Positions 1-5,016 of a DNA stretch of 5,016 nt are shown here, piece by piece. Each line of letters opens with the position of its first letter. Position 1 is the stretch's first letter. A program made the position numbers and the translations under genes. Origin of the DNA: Clostridium sp. UBA4746 (GTDB lineage Bacteria; Bacillota; Clostridia; Clostridiales; Clostridiaceae). The notes under the pieces were generated by a model, which saw only the letters and a program-made list of their open reading frames with translations, was not told the DNA's origin and ran no database searches. The stretch is taken from contig DHIM01000082.1 of the NCBI GenBank assembly GCA_002403785.1, forward strand, positions 1 to 5,016. Reading direction: 5' to 3'.

Positions 1-80
1 TCTATTTTTTCTCTAGACACAAAATGCTCCCAGTATAGACTACTGTTATTTTTATTAAGTAAATTTATAATATTAATATT

Positions 81-914
81 TTACTGAATTTTCATATGCA
101 TATCGCCAGTTTTTATAACTTCTGATTTTTTCATTGCAAGATAAATAGGCATTATTATAGCTGTAGGCAATATTATACCAGTAAATAAATAAATTAAAAC
201 TCCTTTTATTCCTCTTGTTGCAAGGATATTAAGTGGTGCAATTAATGAATTAAGTCCAAGCCCTGCAAGTTCATAGGTAGCAGTAAATTTAAATAAAATT
301 GTTGCAATAGGTGCACATATAATTGCGGCTATAAATGGTGGTATTAAAAGTTTTGGATTTTTTATAACATTAGGAAATTGTATTTTTGGTGTTACTAGTC
401 CTTGTGCTATATTAGCTCCAGAATCATTTTCCTTAAAAGACATTATTGTAAAACCCACAAACTGGATGGTGCATCCTATAAGTGCAGCTCCACTTGATAC
501 GGGATCAAGTTTAAGTGCAATCGCAATAGCAACTGATGATGCAGGCGTCATTAATAAAGTGCTCCAGCTAAGAGATACTAAGGCTGACCCGATTAATGGA
601 GATATCTTTATTGTATATGCTATTTGAGCGCTAAGCCAATTTAGTGCTGGTGTTACTACAGCTGCAAGACCAAGTCCTGCAACACCACCAACTACAACTG
701 CGCATAATGGTATAGCCATCATATCAAGTTTTGTTTTCCCCGCTACTTTTTTTCCTACATATACTGCTATAATTGCTGCTATTACCCCACTTATGGGTTG
801 TCCAGATACGAATGTAAGACCAAGAGGAGTAAAATGAACTGCATTAGCTCCAACTGTTGATGCAATCATAGCACTAAATATAACAAGTGTGTTTCCCTTA
901 AGCTGATAGGCAAC
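81..914 (-). pseudogene. PTS EIIC-type sugar permease (PTS_EIIC_2 family), N-terminus missing
   Basis: This is a polytopic membrane permease of the PTS_EIIC_2 family, the integral-membrane part of a phosphotransferase-type uptake system; the substrate cannot be told. The first ATG is at 869 and gives 262 residues, with the stop at 81-83. Family-like segments, counted from that ATG, are GKTKLD (45-50), the SSGAALIGCTIQFVGFTIMS region with FKEN (125-148), AQGLVTPKIQFPNVIKNPKL (155-174) followed by IPP (176-178), and a Gly-rich stretch near 203. Hydrophobic stretches fill most of the rest. Family-like sequence continues upstream of the ATG in the same frame (VAYQLKGNTLVIFSA, to 914) and then meets a TGA at 915-917. 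Members I know are about 340 residues, so roughly the first 70-80 residues (first membrane segments) are absent. No Shine-Dalgarno precedes the ATG at 869. I infer a truncated, probably non-functional gene. The family call is firm; the alternative is that translation starts internally and yields a shortened protein. Confidence 0.82.
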
Positions 915-929
915 TCATAATTGAAAGAT

Positions 930-935
930 ATTATA
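930..935 (-). promoter_or_regulatory. Possible extended -10 element (TGCTATAAT) before the truncated permease
   Basis: Reading the minus strand, a perfect TATAAT lies at 935-930 and is preceded by TGC, which makes an extended -10 motif. There is no well-spaced -35 box; the nearest, TTGGTA, is about 21 bases upstream. It lies just outside the point where permease homology stops, in sequence of unknown origin. It could give the remnant a promoter brought by the rearrangement, but AT-rich DNA produces TATAAT by chance. Confidence 0.25.
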
Positions 936-967
936 GCAATTTACGTCTATTCCCTTTACCAACACGG

Positions 968-997
968 TTACACTCAAAGCCTTGAGTTAGTTATAAT
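968..997 (+). promoter_or_regulatory. Possible plus-strand promoter with an inverted repeat in its spacer
   Basis: TTACAC (968-973) and TATAAT (992-997) are separated by 18 bases. A perfect 6-bp inverted repeat, ACTCAA-AGCC-TTGAGT (972-987), sits between the two boxes, where a repressor operator could lie. The only thing downstream on this strand is the hairpin at 1022-1044, followed after a 9-base gap by seven T's, so any transcript would be about 55 nt. There is no supporting gene. This is a pattern match only. Confidence 0.25.
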
Positions 998-1000
998 ATA

Positions 1001-1044
1001 TGAAATTATAAAAATAAAGAAGCAGAAGGTTTTTCGCCTTCTGC
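1001..1044 (-). terminator. Rho-independent terminator downstream of the clpX-like gene
   Basis: GCAGAAGG (1022-1029) pairs perfectly with CCTTCTGC (1037-1044) around a 7-base loop. Read on the minus strand, the stem is followed by TTCTTTATTTTTATAA, a good U-rich tail. It lies about 160 bases beyond the clpX-like stop and separates that gene from the permease remnant. On the plus strand the T-run comes only 9 bases after the stem, so minus-strand use is favoured. Confidence 0.75.
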
Positions 1045-1163
1045 AAATGGTATTTTTTTAATGGCAATTTTGTCTTCGTAGGCGCCACATTGAGGATTAC
1101 TTTCCTTTTAAAATAAAACCTACCTACTGTATTTATATTCCCAATATCTCTACAATTATTAAG

Positions 1164-1203
1164 TACTGCCAGTATCATTAATACTGGCAGTATTAATGAT
1201 ACT
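1164..1203 (-). repeat. Two overlapping, mutually exclusive hairpins at the clpX-like stop codon
   Basis: Hairpin A pairs 1164-1175 with 1181-1192 (12 bp, loop CATTA). Hairpin B is an odd palindrome in which 1171-1186 pairs with 1188-1203 (16-bp arms around one central base). They share 1171-1192, so an RNA can form only one fully. Hairpin B covers most of the TAG stop (1202-1204) of the clpX-like gene. There is no U-rich tail directly after either, so this is not an ordinary terminator; possible roles are 3'-end protection, a translation-coupled switch, or a small dispersed palindrome. The pairing is seen directly and the role is unknown. Confidence 0.7.
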
Positions 1204-2455
1204 ATTGCTTTGAAGCTTGTAATGATTCAACTGCTACTTGTGATTCTACTTTGCATTCTATGTCAGTTATTATAGGCAAATCTTTATTTGTCTTATCATA
1301 AACATTAAGTATATAGTCTTTGTCTACATAGTAATCTTTAGTGTCTTCGGAAGGAGCATCAAATCTTAAATCTCTTAAAACTCTTGAAACAATACTAACT
1401 AATCCTCTAGCACCCATCTTTTCTTCAATAGCTATATCAGCAATTGCTTCAAAGCAATTATTGTTAAACTCAAGATTTTTACCCAAATAAGCAAATATCT
1501 TTCTATACTGTTCAAATACACTAGTATCAAGCTTAAGTACCTCAATAAGATTATCTCTTGATAATGGATCTAAATTTGATAATACTTGAAATCTACCAAG
1601 TAACTCTGGAATTAATCCAAACTCCTGCAAATCTTTTTTAATTATGTTTGATCTAAGATACTTTGTATATTTATAATCTTTTTCATAATTCTTTACAGTT
1701 GATTCTACAGTGTTAGATACATCAAAACCTACTGATCTAACAATTCCTGGCTTACTAAACTGTTTTAATCTATTATTTGGACTGAATTTAAGACGATTTT
1801 CGACAATAGTTTCAATACCATCAAAAGATCCACCTGCAATAAATAAAATATTAGTTGTATCTATCTCAATCATTTTACTTGTGGGATTTTTACGACCTCC
1901 ACCTTCTGGTACTCTAACAATACTGCCTTCAACCATCTTCAATAAACCTTGCTGAACTCCTTCACCTGATACATCTCTTGTAATAGTCATGGTCTCACCC
2001 TTTTTGGCTATCTTATCAAGTTCATCAATAAATATAATTCCTTTCTGGGCAAGTTCAATATCGCCGTCTGCATTTACCAAAAGTGAGTATATCATACTCT
2101 CAATATCATCACCAACATATCCAGCCTCGGTCAAACTTGTAGCATCACCAATAACAAATGGTACTTGGGCAATATCTGATAATTTTTTGGCTAGTAAAGT
2201 TTTTCCAGTACCTGTTGGTCCAGTTAGTAATATATTATGCTTTTCTACATCTATACCAGTTGCGATCCTTATCATATGATTATGTAATTCTATAGATAAC
2301 TCTATTTTAGCCCCTTCTTGGCCTATTATAGACTGATCTAATAGTTCTTTTATCATTTTTGGTGTTATTGTTACCCTTGTTTCTTCTGATGTTATATTTT
2401 CGTGAACTTCCTCTTCTTGCTGTGGTTTTATTACTATACTACGTTTATTTAACAT
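1202..2455 (-). CDS. ClpX-like AAA+ unfoldase lacking the N-terminal zinc-binding domain
   Basis: This 417-residue protein belongs to the ClpX family, hexameric ATPases that unfold proteins and feed them to the ClpP peptidase in the cytosol. Visible motifs are Walker A GPTGTGKT (79-86), pore-1 loop GYVG (112-115), Walker B IIFIDELDK (140-148), DVSGEGVQQGLLKMVEG (161-177), an RKN loop (188-190) where ClpX has RKH, sensor-1 region DTTNILFIAGG (199-209), a VGF (242-244) at the place of the ClpP-docking IGF loop, FGLIPELLGRF with the arginine finger at R288, and sensor-2 GARGL (348-352, R350). Residues 1-30 are acidic and contain none of the four cysteines of the ClpX zinc domain that captures adaptors and some substrates. 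About 15-20 extra residues precede the VGF loop, and a 30-residue Gln/Ser/Val-rich tail ends the protein. The start is fixed by AAAGGATGG about 8 bases upstream, and the ATG directly follows the stop of the preceding broken frame. It is probably a ClpX paralogue, not the housekeeping copy, with a changed substrate range. Confidence 0.93.
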   Translation of the reverse strand: MLNKRSIVIKPQQEEEVHENITSEETRVTITPKMIKELLDQSIIGQEGAKIELSIELHNHMIRIATGIDVEKHNILLTGPTGTGKTLLAKKLSDIAQVPFVIGDATSLTEAGYVGDDIESMIYSLLVNADGDIELAQKGIIFIDELDKIAKKGETMTITRDVSGEGVQQGLLKMVEGSIVRVPEGGGRKNPTSKMIEIDTTNILFIAGGSFDGIETIVENRLKFSPNNRLKQFSKPGIVRSVGFDVSNTVESTVKNYEKDYKYTKYLRSNIIKKDLQEFGLIPELLGRFQVLSNLDPLSRDNLIEVLKLDTSVFEQYRKIFAYLGKNLEFNNNCFEAIADIAIEEKMGARGLVSIVSRVLRDLRFDAPSEDTKDYYVDKDYILNVYDKTNKDLPIITDIECKVESQVAVESLQASKQ

Positions 2456-2798
2456 TTAATACACCATCCTTTTAAATTTATACTGCCTTTTAAACTTGCT
2501 ATTTTTTCTAAAGTTACTTTTCATAACTTTCATAGTATTCAGATGTTTAGCAAGTGATTGAGTATTTTTCTTATCCTGTATATTAATTGTGGCAAATAAA
2601 CCACGTTGGACTTCTTCGCTTATAGGATATCTAACATCAATTCTATTTATATAGCTTTTAATAACTTTAACATAGACTAATAAAAAAGACTAATAAGAAA
2701 GACTTAAATATGTAGCTAATCCCCGGGGCACGTGAACAAATTGTAAACGCAGTTTGTTTTGCTATACACCCTTTTAAGATTATAAACTCTTCCTTCAT
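2456..2798 (-). pseudogene. Frameshifted small gene directly upstream of the clpX-like gene
   Basis: An ATG at 2796-2798 follows an excellent ribosome binding site (GGAGGAGATAAA) and reads 43 codons, beginning MKEEFIILKG, to a TAA at 2667-2669. A second open frame runs from 2689 to a TAA at 2456-2458, ending KFKRQYKFKRMVY, and directly touches the clpX-like ATG. Between them, two 13-base units (2688-2700 and 2675-2687 on the minus strand) match at 12 of 13 positions. Removing one unit joins both frames into a single 109-residue protein. The downstream half (RIDVRYPISEEVQRGLF, then a strongly basic tail) looks protein-like, but I do not recognise the family. I infer a basic partner protein, once translationally coupled to the clpX-like gene and broken by replication slippage. 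The 5' half is less certain; another frame there is also open over about 28 codons. Confidence 0.45.
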
Positions 2799-2815
2799 TT
2801 TATCTCCTCCATCGA

Positions 2816-2960
2816 TCATTCTTCTGTTTTTTCACTTTTTATTATATTTTCTATTGATTCTATAGCTTGTAAATAAATGCTGTTTAGTTGTTTAAAATAG
2901 TCAAAGCAACTCTAAGGTAATTGATACCAATTATTCAACCTTTGTAATTCTTACTTTCAT
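2816..2960 (-). pseudogene. Decayed small reading frame with frameshift and amber codon
   Basis: An ATG at 2958-2960 starts MKVRITKV and stops at 2931-2933. Shifting by one base continues as NNWYQLP, then a TAG (2912-2914), then SCFDYFKQLNSIYLQAIESI and a Glu/Lys-rich end, stopping at TGA 2816-2818. With both lesions repaired it would be a protein of about 46 residues. An AAGGAG lies at 2974-2979, 13 bases before the ATG, which is rather far. The N-terminus resembles short Clostridium phage-type proteins beginning MKVRITK, but this is an impression only. It sits just upstream of the broken partner of the clpX-like gene and may once have belonged to the same operon. Confidence 0.35.
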
Positions 2961-3014
2961 GACCAAAAGGCATCTCCTTGCTATCTATTTATTATTTCTT
3001 ACGCCACATAATAC

Positions 3015-3044
3015 ATATTATTAATTAAAAATACTTCTTTACAA
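3015..3044 (-). promoter_or_regulatory. Possible promoter for the decayed frames and the clpX-like gene
   Basis: Minus-strand TTGTAA (3044-3039) is followed after 18 bases by TAATAT (3020-3015). It lies 55 bases upstream of the ATG at 2960 and is the best-spaced sigma-A-type pair upstream of this gene cluster. The surroundings are very AT-rich, so chance matches are likely. Confidence 0.35.
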
Positions 3045-3094
3045 ACATAAATTATCGTGTTATATTAATTTATAAACAAAGCAACAGAATTTAA

Positions 3095-3232
3095 TTAATT
3101 CAAGAAGTGGAAGTGAGTCCACAAAGATATTAACCCTCATTAGATAAACTAAAAGAATTGCTAATAGAAGGGGATACTCCAATGTTTCAAATTAAGTTGT
3201 TAAAGTTTTTAGAGGTTAGTACAAATTTATAA
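3095..3232 (+). pseudogene. Possible plus-strand gene fragment interrupted by a stop
   Basis: From 3095 the plus strand reads LIQEVEVSPQRY, then TAA (3131-3133), then 32 further codons beginning PSLDKLKELLIEGDTPMF and ending at TAA 3230-3232. The second part has a normal amino-acid mix (Leu, Lys, Glu, Ile) for a low-GC coding region. There is no clear start or ribosome binding site. It may be the C-terminal end of a lost gene or a chance opening; I do not recognise it. Confidence 0.2.
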
Positions 3233-3339
3233 ATAAGAGGTCTTTAAGATATGTGATAAGACAAGAAAAGAATACTTTAATTTTAAAATTACTAATCTCT
3301 ACCTAGTTCAAAACTAAATATTTGTATATATATATATGC

Positions 3340-3372
3340 AGAAGGGTAGTTCACAAAGTGAACTACCCTTCT
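3340..3372 (-). terminator. Strong 15-bp hairpin downstream of the 192-residue gene
   Basis: AGAAGGGTAGTTCAC (3340-3354) pairs perfectly with 3358-3372 around a 3-base AAA loop. It lies 56 bases after the stop of the 192-residue gene and probably ends its transcript. The tail is unusual: the minus strand continues with GCATATATATATATAC instead of a U-run, and the plus strand with TGAAATTTTAC. It may therefore act as a weak bidirectional terminator or an RNA-stabilising stem. Confidence 0.55.
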
Positions 3373-3428
3373 TGAAATTTTACTGTTCTCTACATTACAC
3401 AAAGAATAGATCTTGTGACATGTTATTT

Positions 3429-4007
3429 TTATTTAAGCAATTTATTTTTCTTTAACCGAGAATATATATAGCATAAACAATCAACTACTAGATATATATT
3501 GTCTTTGAACTGTTGAAACTCTATCGGCAAGTCACATATATCTATATATTCAATTTTGTTTGTTCCTTCTAATGTCTTTATCTTTGAATTGTATCCTGTA
3601 CCTAATATATATTTCAATGCATAACGAGGTCCCGCGTGCACGAATACTTTGCTAGGCATTAAATTTAAATATATACCCATTGCTAAAGCCCTGTCATACT
3701 GTGAGAATTCATCGAAATTTTTTATTTTACCGTTATACATAAGCTTAATAATATCATCAAAATGCTTGCAATTATTTATTTTATTTTCATTAGCTTTTAT
3801 ATATGATGCAGCTAATTTAAAAGCATTTTCTAGACCAAATGATTCTATAAACCACATGTGGTCAGGGCAAAAAACCATAGCATATTCCACATAATCCTCA
3901 TAATTAAGTTCTTTACTTTTTGTTTTATAGAGTTCCACATAATTAATATCTTCTTGCATTTTAAGCATAATATAATCGTCAATCATAATCTTAAGCGACT
4001 TACTCAT
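3429..4007 (-). CDS. Uncharacterised 192-residue protein
   Basis: The gene is intact: ATG at 4007, TAA at 3429-3431, AAAGGAG about 9 bases before the start, and a promoter-like pair just upstream. The protein appears soluble; there is no signal peptide or clear membrane segment. Residues 1-95 are helical and acidic/basic mixed, with DYVEYAMVFCPDHMWFIESF (38-57). The most conserved-looking part is 98-136: FDEFSQYDRALAMGIYLNL followed by MPSK and VFVHAGPRYALKYILG. The C-terminus has DLPIEFQ (159-165), a helix with two cysteines (177, 179), and a Lys-rich end. I do not recognise a family and assign no function; the YDRALAMG...VFVHAGPR block is the best handle for a search. It is probably transcribed alone, from its own promoter to the hairpin at 3340-3372, between two rearranged regions. 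Confidence 0.8.
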   Translation of the reverse strand: MSKSLKIMIDDYIMLKMQEDINYVELYKTKSKELNYEDYVEYAMVFCPDHMWFIESFGLENAFKLAASYIKANENKINNCKHFDDIIKLMYNGKIKNFDEFSQYDRALAMGIYLNLMPSKVFVHAGPRYALKYILGTGYNSKIKTLEGTNKIEYIDICDLPIEFQQFKDNIYLVVDCLCYIYSRLKKNKLLK

Positions 4008-4033
4008 AAATGTTTCTCCTTTCTAATATTGTC

Positions 4034-4062
4034 ATTGTACAATTATATTTACCTTCTTTGAA
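4034..4062 (-). promoter_or_regulatory. Promoter of the 192-residue gene, -10 inside a palindrome
   Basis: On the minus strand TTCAAA (4062-4057), 17 bases, then TACAAT (4039-4034) form a sigma-A-type promoter. The predicted transcript start near 4027 leaves only about 20 untranslated bases, just containing the ribosome binding site. The -10 is half of a perfect 10-bp palindrome, ATTGTACAAT (4034-4043), which could be an operator. Confidence 0.5.
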
Positions 4063-4126
4063 ATATAGAACGAAAGTCAATAGTCCCTAATATTTGTTAA
4101 TATTTATTTTCATTTTTTTCTCAATT

Positions 4127-4154
4127 TTGATTTCAGTTAACATTTAGTTAATAT
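4127..4154 (+). promoter_or_regulatory. Possible plus-strand promoter for the stub at 4221
   Basis: TTGATT (4127-4132), 16 bases, TAATAT (4149-4154). Two ribosome-binding-like AAGGAG motifs follow at about 4187-4193 and 4208-4213, the second 7 bases from the ATG at 4221. The order promoter, ribosome binding site and start codon is coherent, but individual matches in such AT-rich DNA are weak. Confidence 0.35.
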
Positions 4155-4220
4155 TAATGATGTATTAATGAAACAATTTAAATATAAAGGAGAAAAATAT
4201 AGAGAATAAGGAGAAAAAAT

Positions 4221-4265
4221 ATGGAATTAGAATTGCTGACTATCAATCATAAAAACCACCCATAG
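4221..4265 (+). pseudogene. 5' stub of a truncated plus-strand gene
   Basis: ATG at 4221 with AAGGAG 7 bases upstream reads MELELLTINHKNHP and stops at TAG 4263-4265. The translation signals are as good as those of the intact genes, yet the frame is only 14 codons, and the sequence beyond has stops in all three frames. It runs head-on into the TVP38-family gene, which is itself cut short, so both 3' ends were probably lost in one event. The alternatives are a genuine leader peptide or chance. I do not recognise the parent gene. Confidence 0.35.
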
Positions 4266-4287
4266 CCATCAAGCTAAGCCATAGCAA

Positions 4288-4674
4288 CTAACGTAAGTAG
4301 CTTAATTTATGATATTTATTTATAAAGCCGTACCCCAATAATCTTGAAATATAAAAAACACAAACCGTTCCAAGCATTATTCCAATTATAGATAAAAGAA
4401 AACCTAGTGGTACACCATAAATATACCCACCACATACATTAAAAATATCCCCAGGAATTACCACTACTATTACATGTGCTGCCTGTAATAATACATATAT
4501 TATAAATCCCCCGCTACCAAAAGATCTCAAATACCCCCTTAAAACCTCTGGTTGTTTCACTTTTGCAATAATCCATGGTGCAAAATTTATTCCAAAAACA
4601 ACTATTAGTAGTATAAGGGAAATTAGAATTGCCAATTTAATTTTTATTTTTTTATCTATTTTTTTGAATTCCAT
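4288..4674 (-). CDS. TVP38/TMEM64 (DedA-superfamily) membrane protein, C-terminally truncated
   Basis: This is an integral membrane protein of the SNARE-associated/VTT-domain family, whose bacterial members are linked to lipid scrambling or envelope homeostasis. The start at 4674 is chosen because GGAGG lies just 4 bases upstream; an upstream in-frame ATG at 4794 lies inside the terminator hairpin and has no ribosome binding site. The 128 residues contain a Lys-rich N-terminus (1-13), a membrane helix (14-34), then the family signature: LLQAAHVIVVVIPGD (62-76), GGYIYG (82-87), G91, a Gly-rich helix (91-110) and SRLLGYGF (110-117). After NKY (119-121) the similarity stops, and TAG follows at 4288-4290. 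Members are usually about 200-230 residues, so the last third, with two or more membrane helices, is missing. The family call is secure; the product is probably non-functional. Confidence 0.85.
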   Translation of the reverse strand: MEFKKIDKKIKIKLAILISLILLIVVFGINFAPWIIAKVKQPEVLRGYLRSFGSGGFIIYVLLQAAHVIVVVIPGDIFNVCGGYIYGVPLGFLLSIIGIMLGTVCVFYISRLLGYGFINKYHKLSYLR

Positions 4675-4767
4675 AGTACCTCCAGTTCTATACTTTAGTA
4701 TTAATGTCTTATTTTTCAACATCAAAATCTTTTTCAGGCGCCTATTTGCATAACCCTTGGTAATTAA

Positions 4768-4804
4768 AACAAGGATTGCCGAAGTCATCGGCAATATCCT
4801 TGTT
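4768..4804 (-). terminator. Terminator after the P-type ATPase gene
   Basis: AACAAGGATTGCCGA (4768-4782) pairs with 4788-4804 in a 15-bp stem with one 2-base bulge and a 5-base loop. On the minus strand it is followed by TTAATTA, a short U-rich tail. It starts 12 bases after the ATPase stop, a typical distance, and isolates that gene from the TVP38-family gene. Confidence 0.65.
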
Positions 4805-4815
4805 GTATTAAAAAA

Positions 4816-5016
4816 TTATATTTTCTTTGTCCTTCTAATATATTTCACTGCCTTTACAATTTCATACCACATAACTGAGACCACAGCTATAGCAGCTGCT
4901 AGTATAAACTGATTTAAAGATAGTGGTGCCAGTTTCAAAAAAATACAGAGAGGAGTATATAATATTACTAGTAATATTGCAATTGTTCCTAAACTAACGC
5001 CCCACATTACCTTATC
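4816..5016 (-). CDS. Cation-transporting P-type ATPase, C-terminal end (continues beyond the window)
   Basis: Only the last 66 residues lie in the window; the frame is open to the right edge (DKV precedes the first Met at 5007), so that Met is internal. The fragment matches the C-terminal membrane domain (Cation_ATPase_C) of P2-type pumps such as calcium-transporting ATPases: WGVSLGTIAILLVILYTP forms one helix, APLSLNQ a short loop typical of these pumps, and FILAAAIAVVSVMWYEIVK the last helix, with a basic tail KYIRRTKKI. The catalytic DKTG and the ion-binding residues lie outside the window, so the transported ion is not known. The gene ends at TAA 4816-4818, followed at once by a terminator. 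Confidence 0.8.
   Translation of the reverse strand, partial: DKVMWGVSLGTIAILLVILYTPLCIFLKLAPLSLNQFILAAAIAVVSVMWYEIVKAVKYIRRTKKI

Larger units (their letters stand above)
2961..3428. other. Gene-poor stretch between the decayed frames and the 192-residue gene
   Basis: No complete gene is visible on either strand here. It holds a possible minus-strand promoter (3015-3044), a short plus-strand open stretch interrupted by a stop (3095-3232), a small stem GTGGA-AGTGAG-TCCAC (3107-3122), a TA-dinucleotide run near 3325-3337 and the strong hairpin at 3340-3372. The rest is AT-rich with dense stops in all frames. I see no tRNA, known riboswitch or transposase remnant. Confidence 0.6.

Noticed and set aside
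917..1000. Group II intron or IS200/IS605-type right end next to the permease break
   Set aside because: I found no domain V-like stem, transposase codons or recognisable terminal hairpin; the resemblance was only an impression, so it is kept as a question and not a feature.
987..1178. 63-codon minus-strand open frame between the permease remnant and the clpX-like gene
   Set aside because: It starts inside the competing hairpins, runs straight through the terminator stem, has no ribosome binding site, and its Lys/Leu/Tyr/Phe-rich end is just translated AT-rich DNA.
1164..1203. Calling the palindrome an ordinary terminator
   Set aside because: No U-rich tract follows on either strand, and a proper terminator lies further downstream at 1001-1044.
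1710..2279. Two plus-strand open frames (1710-1955 and 1989-2279)
   Set aside because: They lie antisense inside the well-supported clpX-like gene and have no ribosome binding sites or family features.
3015..3428. Riboswitch, T-box or tRNA in the long gap
   Set aside because: None of the conserved cores or cloverleaf pairings could be traced; only short stems and AT-rich sequence are present.
3649..4061. Plus-strand open frames at 3649-3894 and 3858-4061
   Set aside because: They are antisense shadows of the 192-residue gene; the second also spans that gene's promoter and is a run of Ile/Phe/His typical of reversed AT-rich code.
4675..4794. Upstream in-frame ATG giving 40 extra residues on the TVP38-family protein
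   Set aside because: It lies within the ATPase terminator hairpin without a ribosome binding site, while GGAGG marks the ATG at 4674.

Overview
The window is AT-rich low-GC Gram-positive DNA, most likely from Clostridium or a close relative. The evidence is strong AGGAGG-type ribosome binding sites, A/T-ending codons, and the recognisable families (a PTS_EIIC_2 permease, a ClpX-type unfoldase, a TVP38/TMEM64 membrane protein and a cation P-type ATPase). The species cannot be named from sequence alone. Every substantial gene lies on the minus strand, so transcription runs from high to low coordinates.

Layout, right to left in transcription order. At 4816-5016 is the C-terminal end of a cation-transporting P-type ATPase that enters from beyond the right edge; a hairpin terminator follows at 4768-4804. 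At 4288-4674 is a TVP38/TMEM64-family membrane protein with a good start but a lost C-terminal third. It faces a tiny plus-strand reading frame (4221-4265) that has a promoter-like region and a strong ribosome binding site but stops after 14 codons. Two convergent genes that both lack their 3' ends look like a deletion or rearrangement junction. At 3429-4007 is an intact 192-residue protein of unknown function with its own promoter and a strong hairpin downstream (3340-3372). From about 2456 to 3428 there is no intact gene, only decayed fragments. One of these (2456-2798) would be a single 109-codon gene if one copy of a 13-bp tandem duplication were removed; its stop codon directly abuts the next start. 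At 1202-2455 is an intact ClpX-like AAA+ unfoldase without the N-terminal zinc-binding domain, followed by two mutually exclusive hairpins over its stop codon and a terminator at 1001-1044. At 81-914 is a PTS EIIC-type permease that has lost its N-terminus.

Taken together, this looks like a chromosomal or large-replicon stretch worn by rearrangement. Two genes appear intact (the ClpX-like protein and the 192-residue unknown), and several are truncated or frameshifted. The ClpX-like gene, with its broken but once translationally coupled upstream partner, is the most interesting unit. No RNA gene, CRISPR array or intact insertion sequence was found.
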